Shown: positions 1-4,376, counted from the first letter of the stretch. The stretch is DNA of 5,061 nt from Candidatus Staskawiczbacteria bacterium RIFCSPLOWO2_01_FULL_38_12b (GCA_001820255.1 MHPA01000028.1:1-5061); one strand, 5' to 3'. Notes: generated by a model not told the origin, from the letters alone. Numbers and translations: made by a program.

Positions 1-60
1 CATTTGCAACACGATCTTAAAACTTGGCTGATCCAAAGCGTGTTTGAATCGTCCAAATTT

Positions 61-633
61 TCAGACCGATATTGCATTTCGTAATTCACAGTTTATTAAC
101 TTATTTCCACCAGTTACGGTTTCTATGTTTTCTGAATTTTCAAATGGCTCTATTTGTTCATACTCGATTAAGTCTTCGTCATAATAATGGACCTCCCACA
201 ATTCAAGCGGTAAATTTTTAAAATTAATTGCCGCTTTCTGGTGCACAGTAAAGGACGGAGAAATAAAAATTACCCTTGATTGTTCCCAATTCACACTTTC
301 CCTGCTCAATGATTTATTTTTATTTCTCTCGTTGTATTCAAGCAAGAAATCGGCCTTATGATTAAGCATTAAAGACAAATAAGCAAATCCCTGGTCGATC
401 ACGCTAAAACTCTTATCCTTCTTATATTCTATAATTACAAAAGAGTTGCTCTCCTTATTAAAACAAAGCGTATCAACTCTTAACCCATTGAGCTGAAACT
501 CAGAAGAAATATAGTCTAATCCAAAAATTTCGTTCAGATTCTGCTCTGTTGCCTCCTGAATATCTTTTTCTAGGGGGTTGGATTTTTCTTTTATTTGCAA
601 TAATTTGTTTTCTTTTTTCTTAAATAGCGGCAT
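61..633 (-). CDS. PD-(D/E)XK nuclease-like protein, probably lacking its C-terminal domain
   Basis: Third gene of the minus-strand restriction-modification operon, starting 25 bp after the DUF262-HNH stop. The 190-aa product resembles the N-terminal nuclease-like domain of proteins that usually end in a DUF5655 domain and run to about 300 aa (family recall, not searched). A PD-(D/E)XK core is visible: E31 in the first helix, D54 in GLRVD, E69 and K71 in VIIEYKK, then Q81. Residues 114-148, including NWEQSRVIFISPSF and LPLELWEVHYY, fit the same family. Homology appears to stop near residue 165. The last 25 residues end in INCELRNAISV and look unlike a domain. Their coding DNA resembles the AACTGTGAA-type repeat arms seen at 3424-3453. 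After the TGA stop the same frame stays open for 20 codons to the window edge. It may be a truncated gene. A role as an accessory DNA nuclease is inferred. Confidence 0.72.
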   Translation of the reverse strand: MPLFKKKENKLLQIKEKSNPLEKDIQEATEQNLNEIFGLDYISSEFQLNGLRVDTLCFNKESNSFVIIEYKKDKSFSVIDQGFAYLSLMLNHKADFLLEYNERNKNKSLSRESVNWEQSRVIFISPSFTVHQKAAINFKNLPLELWEVHYYDEDLIEYEQIEPFENSENIETVTGGNKLINCELRNAISV

Positions 634-658
634 AATTTTATTTCTCTGTTAATCTTCC

Positions 659-1828
659 CTATCGATTACCTTTTGCTCGATTGTGGGTTTTACACAACAT
701 TTCACAGTTTTTTATCGTTGTCTTACCGCCCTTACTCCATGCCGCTACATGGTCGGCATCCATTTCGCCCAGACTCCAAATCTTTTCCCTGTTGGCATCA
801 TGGCCAACAGCACAAAGTGGACAATTTGATTCACTTTTTTTCTCTGCTTTAGCAGTCTGTTTTGTATACACCACTCTCTTTATTACTTCTTCAAAGACTC
901 GGACCTCGAGTAATTTTGTATCGGTGGAGCCGCCAAGAACATACTCAAAGATACCTTTGCGATTTTTGATATACGGATCACCATAGAGCTTGCGCGCCTC
1001 AGCTGATACTTTGACTGGGTTATATGTTTTTTGGTGATACTCCTCGTAAAGTCGTCCCCACTCCAGTCCACGCATTTCGCTTTCTACGTCAGCAAATACG
1101 CTAGATACCCAATCGATGACAGTGTTGAAATATTTTTTCAGCTCATCAATGTTTTTGTCTTTACGGCGCTTACTCATATAATCGCCAATGTTTCCTTTGC
1201 TTACCCAATCAAGAGCACATTCCAAAAATTCCTGCCTGTTGGCACTACCTGAAACATACGCACTCCATTTTTGAATGTTGGCGTTTTGGCTATTACTAAA
1301 TTCTTCTTTGGCCTTAGTTACGAATGGGCCAGAATATACTGCGTTGAGTAATTCCTGATTATTTAACGGAACACCGGCAATATTTATAGTCTTAAACCAC
1401 TCTTTTATCTGGCTTTCAGTCCCTTCGCATTCGTAAATAAGCAGTTTCGTTTCCAAAAGTTTTTTCTGTTTGTCTTTAGCCATTCCGCCAAAATATTGCT
1501 CCATACCATTTTCATCTTTGATAGCAAATTTGTCGGTGATAAATCGTCCAAGACTTGTAATGCGCTGTTGCCCGTCCAACACTTCAAATTTATCACTAGA
1601 AACTTTATTGAAATAAATCAATCCTATTGGATATTCTTTGAGAACCGACTCAATGACAGCCATTTCTCGCTTGCCGCCGTCAGAAGCATAAATATAATTG
1701 CGCTGGTATTCCGGCTGAATAGTGAGCTTGCCAGACAGACCAAACAAACCTTTGCCTTCAAGTTCGTTATAGACAAAGCCATCGCAGATTTCTTTAACAG
1801 TAATGTTGGTTTTTAAAGTTGTATTCAT
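659..1828 (-). CDS. DUF262-HNH endonuclease, candidate restriction subunit
   Basis: A 389-aa protein in which a DUF262 (ParB/GmrS-like) domain is joined to a C-terminal HNH nuclease. The DUF262 signature is PEYQR at 39-43, followed by the DGQQR motif at 85-89 in the context FEVLDGQQRITSLGRFI. In GmrSD, BrxU and SspE this motif serves nucleotide binding or hydrolysis and gates cleavage. The C-terminus has zinc-binding CPLC (C336, C339), DADH with H360, N374 and LCKTHNRAKGN (C379, H382, N383), which is a complete HNH layout. H382 stands where many HNH proteins have a second cysteine. The ATG lies one base after the methyltransferase stop, so translation is probably coupled. No strong Shine-Dalgarno is seen, only an A/G-rich stretch. 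The likely role is cleavage of DNA lacking the partner's methyl mark. A modification-dependent type IV activity remains possible. Confidence 0.9.
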   Translation of the reverse strand: MNTTLKTNITVKEICDGFVYNELEGKGLFGLSGKLTIQPEYQRNYIYASDGGKREMAVIESVLKEYPIGLIYFNKVSSDKFEVLDGQQRITSLGRFITDKFAIKDENGMEQYFGGMAKDKQKKLLETKLLIYECEGTESQIKEWFKTINIAGVPLNNQELLNAVYSGPFVTKAKEEFSNSQNANIQKWSAYVSGSANRQEFLECALDWVSKGNIGDYMSKRRKDKNIDELKKYFNTVIDWVSSVFADVESEMRGLEWGRLYEEYHQKTYNPVKVSAEARKLYGDPYIKNRKGIFEYVLGGSTDTKLLEVRVFEEVIKRVVYTKQTAKAEKKSESNCPLCAVGHDANREKIWSLGEMDADHVAAWSKGGKTTIKNCEMLCKTHNRAKGNR

Positions 1829-1829
1829 A

Positions 1830-2942
1830 TTATTTTTTCTTTTTAATCAAAATTCTTGCGTATACCTTTTCACCATTTATATACGGGTAACCATGATTAA
1901 ATTCATCTACTTTTGTGGTAACCATTTGCCCAACTAGTTCAAACTGATCTGGGTTATATTTATCAAGAAACGTGATCGGCACACCCATTATACCTTTATA
2001 ATCACTTGGAATCGCATCGGTAAAAGGTACTTCTATTGCATCGTAATTATCATATTTATCGTATGATTTTTTGCCTTTGATTTCTTTGTGTTTACTATAC
2101 TTTAAGTTTTCCGCCATTGTCATAAGTGGCAATGGTTGGTGACGGCGTCCGTGATCAAGATTTGTTAACCATAAACAATTATTAGTAGCGACAATTCTGT
2201 TTCCATTTTCATCTATTCGAGCTTCTGATCCATATAATTCATAGGATTCAGGAACAATAAAACCAGAAATCCACCTTCCCATTCCATTACCAAGCCACGC
2301 TTTATCTTCCTTAATGTTTTGGAATATTTCTCTATAAGAGAGGCAATTAATATTCCCGATAATCAAAAACTTTTTCTTATGTTCAACAAGTTGCCTTACA
2401 TATTCACGAAACAAACTAAACGGCGGATTAGTTACCACAATATCAGACTGCTTGAGTAGTTCAACGCACTCATCACTACTGAAATCACCATCGCCATTTA
2501 GTGGCATCCACTCGTTATTCTTATTTGCCTTTAACTGTTTTGCAACATCTTTTAAGTTAAACTCGCCATCGCCGTCTATGTCGCGCACTTCGTTAATGAT
2601 AAATTTGTTGGCGGTTACCTTGGGACGTCCTTTTGATTTCGGGAGAGTCTTGTCATCACCAAACAATCCCAGCTGCGAGTTGGCGACAGGTGAAGGTTTA
2701 TAGCTCGTGGTAATAAGCTGTTTCAATCCAAGCTTGTTGAAATTGAGAACGAAATAGCGAAAAAAATTGCTCTCGAACGGATCATCGCAGTTGCAATACA
2801 CTACTTTAGATCGGAATGTATTAGGGTTGTATTCTAAATACTTTTCAATTTCTTTTTGAATATCGCCATATTGAGTATAAAACTCATCGTTCTTTGCCCG
2901 TTTCGCATTTGCAAGATTTTTGATTGATGATTTTCTAGCCAT
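1830..2942 (-). CDS. M.EcoRI-family adenine-specific DNA methyltransferase
   Basis: A 370-aa protein of the EcoRI methylase family (PF13651), which transfers a methyl group from S-adenosylmethionine to the N6 of adenine. The family start is seen as AKNDEFYTQYGDIQKEI (17-33). The family block VVYCNCDDPFESNFFRYF (47-64) follows, then the catalytic NPPF motif at 172-175 (VVTNPPFSLFREYV). The C-terminal signature GVPITFLDKYNPDQFEL lies at 320-336. It is slightly longer than M.EcoRI (about 326 aa). As first gene of the operon it would protect the host before the nuclease is made. Recognition sequence cannot be read from the protein; GAATTC is only a guess by homology, and I see no GAATTC in this window. 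The ATG at 2942 follows by 4 nt a tiny ORF that copies its N-terminus. Confidence 0.93.
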   Translation of the reverse strand: MARKSSIKNLANAKRAKNDEFYTQYGDIQKEIEKYLEYNPNTFRSKVVYCNCDDPFESNFFRYFVLNFNKLGLKQLITTSYKPSPVANSQLGLFGDDKTLPKSKGRPKVTANKFIINEVRDIDGDGEFNLKDVAKQLKANKNNEWMPLNGDGDFSSDECVELLKQSDIVVTNPPFSLFREYVRQLVEHKKKFLIIGNINCLSYREIFQNIKEDKAWLGNGMGRWISGFIVPESYELYGSEARIDENGNRIVATNNCLWLTNLDHGRRHQPLPLMTMAENLKYSKHKEIKGKKSYDKYDNYDAIEVPFTDAIPSDYKGIMGVPITFLDKYNPDQFELVGQMVTTKVDEFNHGYPYINGEKVYARILIKKKK

Positions 2943-2994
2943 AAATTTATTTAAAAAGCGCGTCGCTCTTTACCCGTTTTACGTTTGCAAGATT
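2883..2994 (-). repeat. Degenerate 36-bp direct repeat at the methyltransferase 5' end
   Basis: Segments 2883-2918 (inside the methyltransferase gene) and 2959-2994 (inside the upstream small ORF) are direct copies offset by 76 bp with 29 of 36 identical bases. Several differences fall at third codon positions (AAT/AAC, GAT/GAC), which suggests an old duplication, or two related coding sequences joined here, rather than a recent slip. Confidence 0.7.
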
Positions 2995-3006
2995 GCTGTT
3001 TGCCAT
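2947..3006 (-). pseudogene. 19-codon copy of the methyltransferase N-terminus (remnant or leader peptide)
   Basis: A small ORF with ATG at 3004-3006 and TAA at 2947-2949 encodes MANSNLANVKRVKSDALFK. It matches the start of the methyltransferase next door: NLANVKRVKSDA against NLANAKRAKNDE, 29 of 36 nucleotides identical. It is out of frame with the methyltransferase, so it is not an extended start. It ends 4 nt before the methyltransferase ATG. Two readings are possible: a fragment left by duplication or replacement of an older methyltransferase 5' end, or a working leader peptide whose translation feeds into the methyltransferase. The candidate promoter would place its ATG close to the transcript start. 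Confidence 0.5.
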
Positions 3007-3021
3007 ATGATTATTGATTCC

Positions 3022-3050
3022 ACTTTACTCTTAAAATAGCTTATTTTCAA
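3022..3050 (-). promoter_or_regulatory. Candidate sigma70-type promoter of the methyltransferase operon
   Basis: On the minus strand TTGAAA (complement of 3045-3050, five of six matches to TTGACA) is followed after exactly 17 bp by TAAAGT (complement of 3022-3027, four of six matches to TATAAT). Transcription would begin near 3015, about ten bases before the ATG of the small ORF. It lies below the terminator at 3158-3188, so the operon would be transcribed separately from the tRNAs. Based on motif match only. Confidence 0.4.
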
Positions 3051-3157
3051 GCATATTTTACCGACTAAGAATTACCACTCCAAATACATTTCTTTGGCCT
3101 TCCGTGGTACTTCCGTTGCGTTATTGCGTCCGAGACGTATTTTTGCATATTCCAAAC

Positions 3158-3188
3158 AAAAAAGCCCCCCTACTTGCGGTGGGAGAGC
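3158..3188 (-). terminator. Rho-independent terminator of the tRNA array
   Basis: Read on the minus strand, GCTCTCCCAC (3179-3188) pairs with GTAGGGGGGC (3164-3173) with two G-T wobbles and one C-A mismatch around a CGCAA loop. Six T residues (3158-3163) follow immediately. It is the first convincing terminator after tRNA-Asp and isolates the restriction-modification operon from tRNA transcription. Confidence 0.65.
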
Positions 3189-3289
3189 ATTTCCGGCTTA
3201 AAGATGGTTTGGTCACTTTCGATTTGAAAGCTCCCTACAGCTTCATTGAAGCTATGCACACATCTGCCAGTTCAAACATGTGCGTTGTG
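3189..3289 (-). other. Structured tRNA-array trailer, possible small RNA
   Basis: Between tRNA-Asp and the terminator lie about 100 transcribed bases without a credible gene but with successive hairpins. AGCTTC/GAAGCT with a 3-nt loop sits at 3239-3253 and extends to 8 bp with one wobble. CTTTC/GAAAG lies at 3216-3230. A longer-range GCACAT/GTGTGC pairing lies near 3257-3283. The minus-strand GGGAGC just after the second hairpin could also pair with the 5' arm of the terminator, which would give an antiterminator. I do not recognise a known RNA family. It may simply be a 3' trailer. Confidence 0.3.
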
Positions 3290-3365
3290 CGCGGGCGATG
3301 GGATTTGAACCCACGATCTCCTCCGTGACAGGGAGGCGTCTTAAACCGGGCTGGACTACGCCCGC
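3290..3365 (-). tRNA. tRNA-Asp (anticodon GTC)
   Basis: A 76-nt cloverleaf including the discriminator. The acceptor GCGGGCG pairs fully with CGCCCGC. The D-loop holds G18G19. The anticodon stem CCTCC/GGAGG closes the loop CTGTCAC with anticodon GTC, and the T-loop is TTCAAAT. Base 73 is G, the usual aspartate discriminator. No CCA is encoded (the next bases are CAC), so the CCA-adding enzyme must complete the 3' end. It is the last tRNA of the array. Confidence 0.95.
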
Positions 3366-3382
3366 AGGTTTGCGAAGCAAAC

Positions 3383-3412
3383 AGTTATTAGTTTTTAGTT
3401 ATCAGTTATTAG
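3383..3412 (+). repeat. Left 30-bp inverted arm of the short element
   Basis: ATTAGTT-type arm directly abutting the hairpin that ends at 3382. Its inner end continues as AGTTATTAGACAAAAC, a 16-base string found again, inverted, at the right end of the S23 element (3997-4012 region). Confidence 0.7.
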
Positions 3413-3423
3413 ACAAAACGCAT

Positions 3424-3453
3424 CTAATAACTAATAACTGTGAACTAACAACT
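3424..3453 (-). repeat. Right 30-bp inverted arm of the short element
   Basis: Inverted partner of 3383-3412 with five mismatches. Its inner end, read on the minus strand, carries GTTATTAGTTATTAGAT (complement of 3422-3438), identical to 3592-3608 at the left end of the S23 element. It abuts the hairpin starting at 3454. Confidence 0.7.
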
Positions 3454-3480
3454 AAAATTTTCGCTTAGTGAAAATTTTTG

Positions 3481-3552
3481 TGCCGAGGGAGAGAATTGAA
3501 CTCTCGACTTCCACTTTATGAATGTGGCGTTCTACCACTGAACTACCCCGGC
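3481..3552 (-). tRNA. tRNA with CAT anticodon: elongator Met, or Ile2 if lysidine-modified
   Basis: A 72-nt cloverleaf with discriminator A73. The acceptor GCCGGGG pairs with CCTCGGC (one G-T), and the G1-C72 pair rules out an initiator. The D-loop AGTGGTA keeps G18G19, the anticodon loop TTCATAA gives CAT, and the T-loop is TTCAATT. The anticodon stem has an A31-A39 mismatch beside the loop. CCA is not encoded. Sequence alone does not separate methionine elongator from the isoleucine tRNA whose C34 is changed to lysidine by TilS. Confidence 0.92.
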
Positions 3553-3576
3553 GGATTTTTGGCTCATGTCAAAAAT

Positions 3577-3606
3577 AGTTATTAGTTACTTGTTATTAGT
3601 TATTAG
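3577..3606 (+). repeat. Left 30-bp inverted arm of the S23 element
   Basis: Directly follows the hairpin ending at 3576. The inner part, GTTATTAGTTATTAGAT (3592-3608), is shared exactly with the right end of the short element. The S23 stop codon lies 8 bp inside the arm. Confidence 0.75.
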
Positions 3607-3613
3607 ATTGTGC

Positions 3614-3961
3614 CTAACTAGATTTCACGCTCTTTAACAATCCGTGCAGAATTTTGCTTACTAAATCGCACTGTAACAACTCATCTTTGCAATCTACATT
3701 GAATAAGTTTTCTATCAATTTAAATATTGCGATAGTTTCATATAAAGATCTGATTGATATTTCAATAAAAGAAGCAAAAACTTTGGAACTACCAGCTCCA
3801 CTACCTTCTGCAATATTTAAAGAAATAGATGTAACTGCTCGTTTGAGTTGATCAATAAGGGCGAATCTCTCTTCTTTCGGCAATTTCTGACTTAGCGCAT
3901 AAGACATTTTAGCTAATTTCATAGCTTCTTGCCATGCTTTAAGTTTTTCGAAATTATACAT
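3614..3961 (-). CDS. S23-family four-helix-bundle protein (23S rRNA intervening-sequence protein)
   Basis: A complete 115-aa protein of typical family length. The N-terminus FEKLKAWQEAMKLAKMSY (4-21) is the characteristic first helix. LPKEERFALIDQLKRA (28-43) leads into the hallmark SISLNIAEGSG block (46-56), and FIEISIRSLYETIAI (65-79) matches the third conserved segment. The family forms pentameric four-helix bundles, is related to the bAvd accessory protein of diversity-generating retroelements, and is encoded in intervening sequences of 23S rRNA genes. Its biochemical role is not settled; nucleic-acid binding is suspected from its basic surface. Here it is the only gene between two matching 30-bp inverted arms and is cotranscribed with the tRNAs. 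No good ribosome binding site is seen before the ATG at 3961. The gene looks intact. Confidence 0.92.
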   Translation of the reverse strand: MYNFEKLKAWQEAMKLAKMSYALSQKLPKEERFALIDQLKRAVTSISLNIAEGSGAGSSKVFASFIEISIRSLYETIAIFKLIENLFNVDCKDELLQCDLVSKILHGLLKSVKSS

Positions 3962-4003
3962 AGTTCTATTCGTACTAAACTAACTCGTAGCCGATAGTTT
4001 TGT

Positions 4004-4033
4004 CTAATAACTAAAAACTATTAACTATCAACT
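4004..4033 (-). repeat. Right 30-bp inverted arm of the S23 element
   Basis: Inverted partner of 3577-3606 with five mismatches. The bases next to its inner end, read on the minus strand, continue as ATTAGACAAAAC, as at the left arm of the short element. One base separates it from the terminal hairpin at 4035-4057. Confidence 0.75.
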
Positions 4034-4034
4034 A

Positions 4035-4057
4035 CAAATTTTGCGAAGCAAAATTTG
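4035..4057. repeat. Perfect 10-bp hairpin abutting tRNA-fMet
   Basis: CAAATTTTGC and GCAAAATTTG flank a GAA loop. The core TTTGCGAAGCAAA recurs exactly in the left hairpin of the short element (3369-3381). Since the hairpin begins at the base after the tRNA-fMet discriminator, it may mark the 3' processing site of that tRNA as well as the element end. There is no T-tract, so it is not a convincing terminator. Confidence 0.7.
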
Positions 4058-4128
4058 TTGCCCCTCTCCGAATTGCACGGAGGCCTGCAGCTTATGAGAC
4101 TGCCGAGGTACTACTCCTCCAAGGGGCG
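4058..4128 (-). tRNA. Initiator tRNA-fMet (anticodon CAT) with an altered elbow
   Basis: A 71-nt cloverleaf. Acceptor CGCCCCT against AGGGGCA pairs at six positions and leaves C1-A72 unpaired, the initiator hallmark that blocks EF-Tu and directs formylation. T8 and G9 are followed by a perfect D-stem GAGG/CCTC. Anticodon stem GCAGT/GCTGC closes loop CTCATAA with CAT. The T-stem CTCCG/CGGAG is perfect. Two oddities stand out. The D-loop AGTAGTA has A where G18 belongs (compare AGTGGTA in the neighbouring tRNA), and the T-loop TGCAATT has G instead of the near-universal T55. The usual three G-C pairs at 29-31/39-41 are reduced to A-T, G-C, T-G. No CCA is encoded. All stems pair, which argues for a working gene and not a pseudogene. 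Confidence 0.88.
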
Positions 4129-4135
4129 ATGTGGC

Positions 4136-4257
4136 ATGCTAATAGCATAACCAAAAATTTCCGCCTATGCGAGAAATTTTTGGGTATGCGAATATGCCCA
4201 TGCGAATATATGTATTCGAACAGTACGCTACAAATGTGCACATCCGAATACATATAT
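4136..4257. repeat. Cluster of inverted repeats upstream of the tRNA array
   Basis: This intergenic stretch has three nested symmetries. There is a palindrome ATGCTA-A-TAGCAT at 4136-4148. A 17-bp inverted repeat lies at 4145-4161 and 4173-4189 with one mismatch (arm GAAATTTTTGGGTATGC). A perfect 13-bp inverted repeat lies at 4206-4218 and 4245-4257 (arm ATATATGTATTCG) with a 26-nt loop. Between them ATGCGAATAT occurs twice (4186-4195, 4200-4209). No credible gene is present. It could hold regulator sites, element ends or transcript hairpins. Confidence 0.7.
4205..4233 (-). promoter_or_regulatory. Weak promoter candidate for the tRNA array
   Basis: Minus-strand TTGTAG (complement of 4228-4233) and TATATT (complement of 4205-4210) are separated by 17 bp. 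The -10 fits well but the -35 poorly. An alternative pair is TTAACT/TATATG (complements of 4274-4279 and 4251-4256), also 17 bp apart. Both overlap the 13-bp inverted repeat, so that repeat could act on initiation. Low certainty. Confidence 0.22.
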
Positions 4258-4289
4258 AATTTCTAACACAAAAAGTTAATAAAATCAAG

Positions 4290-4309
4290 AAAAAAAATGG
4301 CGCGACGCC
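4290..4309 (-). terminator. Probable terminator after the helicase gene
   Basis: On the minus strand GGCG-TCG-CGCC (4299-4309) is followed by one A and then eight T residues (4290-4297). The stem is only 4 bp but all G-C. It lies 67 bp after the helicase stop and separates the helicase from the tRNA array. Confidence 0.5.
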
Positions 4310-4314
4310 CGGTA

Positions 4315-4355
4315 AGACGCGAGGCGTAATTTGTAGCGACAAATTCGCCCCGTCT
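4315..4355. repeat. Imperfect hairpin just after the helicase stop
   Basis: AATTTGT and ACAAATT (4328-4334, 4339-4345) around an AGCG loop are extended by GGCG/CGCC beyond a single bulged T. AGACG/CGTCT extend it further beyond a small internal loop. It ends 21 bp from the helicase stop and may protect the mRNA 3' end or assist the terminator next to it. No T-tract adjoins it directly. Confidence 0.55.
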
Positions 4356-4376
4356 CCAGGCGCTGCGCGCAAAAAC

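Larger units (their letters stand above)
3368..3478. repeat. MITE-like short form of the S23-associated inverted-repeat element
   Basis: This fills the spacer between tRNA-Asp and tRNA(CAT), 2 bp from each. The order is a hairpin GTTTGC-GAA-GCAAAC (3368-3382), a 30-bp arm (3383-3412), an 11-bp interior (3413-3423), an inverted 30-bp arm (3424-3453, 25 of 30 matching) and a hairpin AAAATTTTCGC-TTA-GTGAAAATTTT (3454-3478). The arms are made of ATTAGTT-type units. Its two ends match the two different ends of the S23-bearing element at 3555-4057, so it looks like an internally deleted relative in the opposite orientation. It has no coding capacity. Confidence 0.7.
3555..4057. mobile_element. Putative S23/IVS-like element in a tRNA spacer
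   Basis: A 503-bp unit fills the spacer between tRNA(CAT) and tRNA-fMet. It begins with a hairpin ATTTTTGGC/GTCAAAAAT (3555-3576), then a 30-bp arm (3577-3606). The interior carries one gene, S23 (3614-3961). An inverted 30-bp arm follows (4004-4033, 25 of 30 matching the first) and then a perfect 10-bp hairpin CAAATTTTGC/GCAAAATTTG (4035-4057). S23 proteins are known from intervening sequences in bacterial 23S rRNA genes, which are also bounded by inverted repeats and are cut out of the transcript. The same design here suggests a related element in a tRNA operon. No transposase or target-site duplication is evident, so mobility is inferred from structure and from the related copy at 3368-3478. 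Confidence 0.6.

Noticed and set aside
1..63. TGA read as an amino acid, extending the PD-(D/E)XK protein to the window edge
   Set aside because: The frame does stay open, and all other well-supported genes stop at TAA or TAG. But more than 1,000 codons of other genes contain no in-frame TGA, which an organism reading TGA as glycine would use often.
2452..2703. Plus-strand ORF opposite the methyltransferase
   Set aside because: A shadow of the methyltransferase, composed of serine/leucine-rich sequence with no family resemblance, lying over conserved catalytic codons.
3104..3328. Plus-strand ORF of 74 codons
   Set aside because: Its 3' end is antisense to tRNA-Asp (the end reads WDLNPRSPP, typical of translated tRNA complements) and the rest covers the terminator and trailer hairpins.
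3280..3468. Plus-strand ORF of 62 codons
   Set aside because: It translates the complement of tRNA-Asp and the ATTAGTT-type repeat, so it reflects RNA and repeat sequence.
3368..3478. CRISPR-like array from the recurring ATTAGTT units
   Set aside because: Units are about 8 bp, have no unique spacers of regular length and are arranged as an inverted pair.
4035..4057. Hairpin as a Rho-independent terminator after tRNA-fMet
   Set aside because: It is A/T-rich with no T-tract behind it, and two more tRNAs follow on the same strand.
4139..4372. 77-codon minus-strand ORF after the helicase
   Set aside because: It runs through the terminator hairpin and the inverted repeats, has no recognisable motif or ribosome binding site, and its codons follow the repeat sequence.
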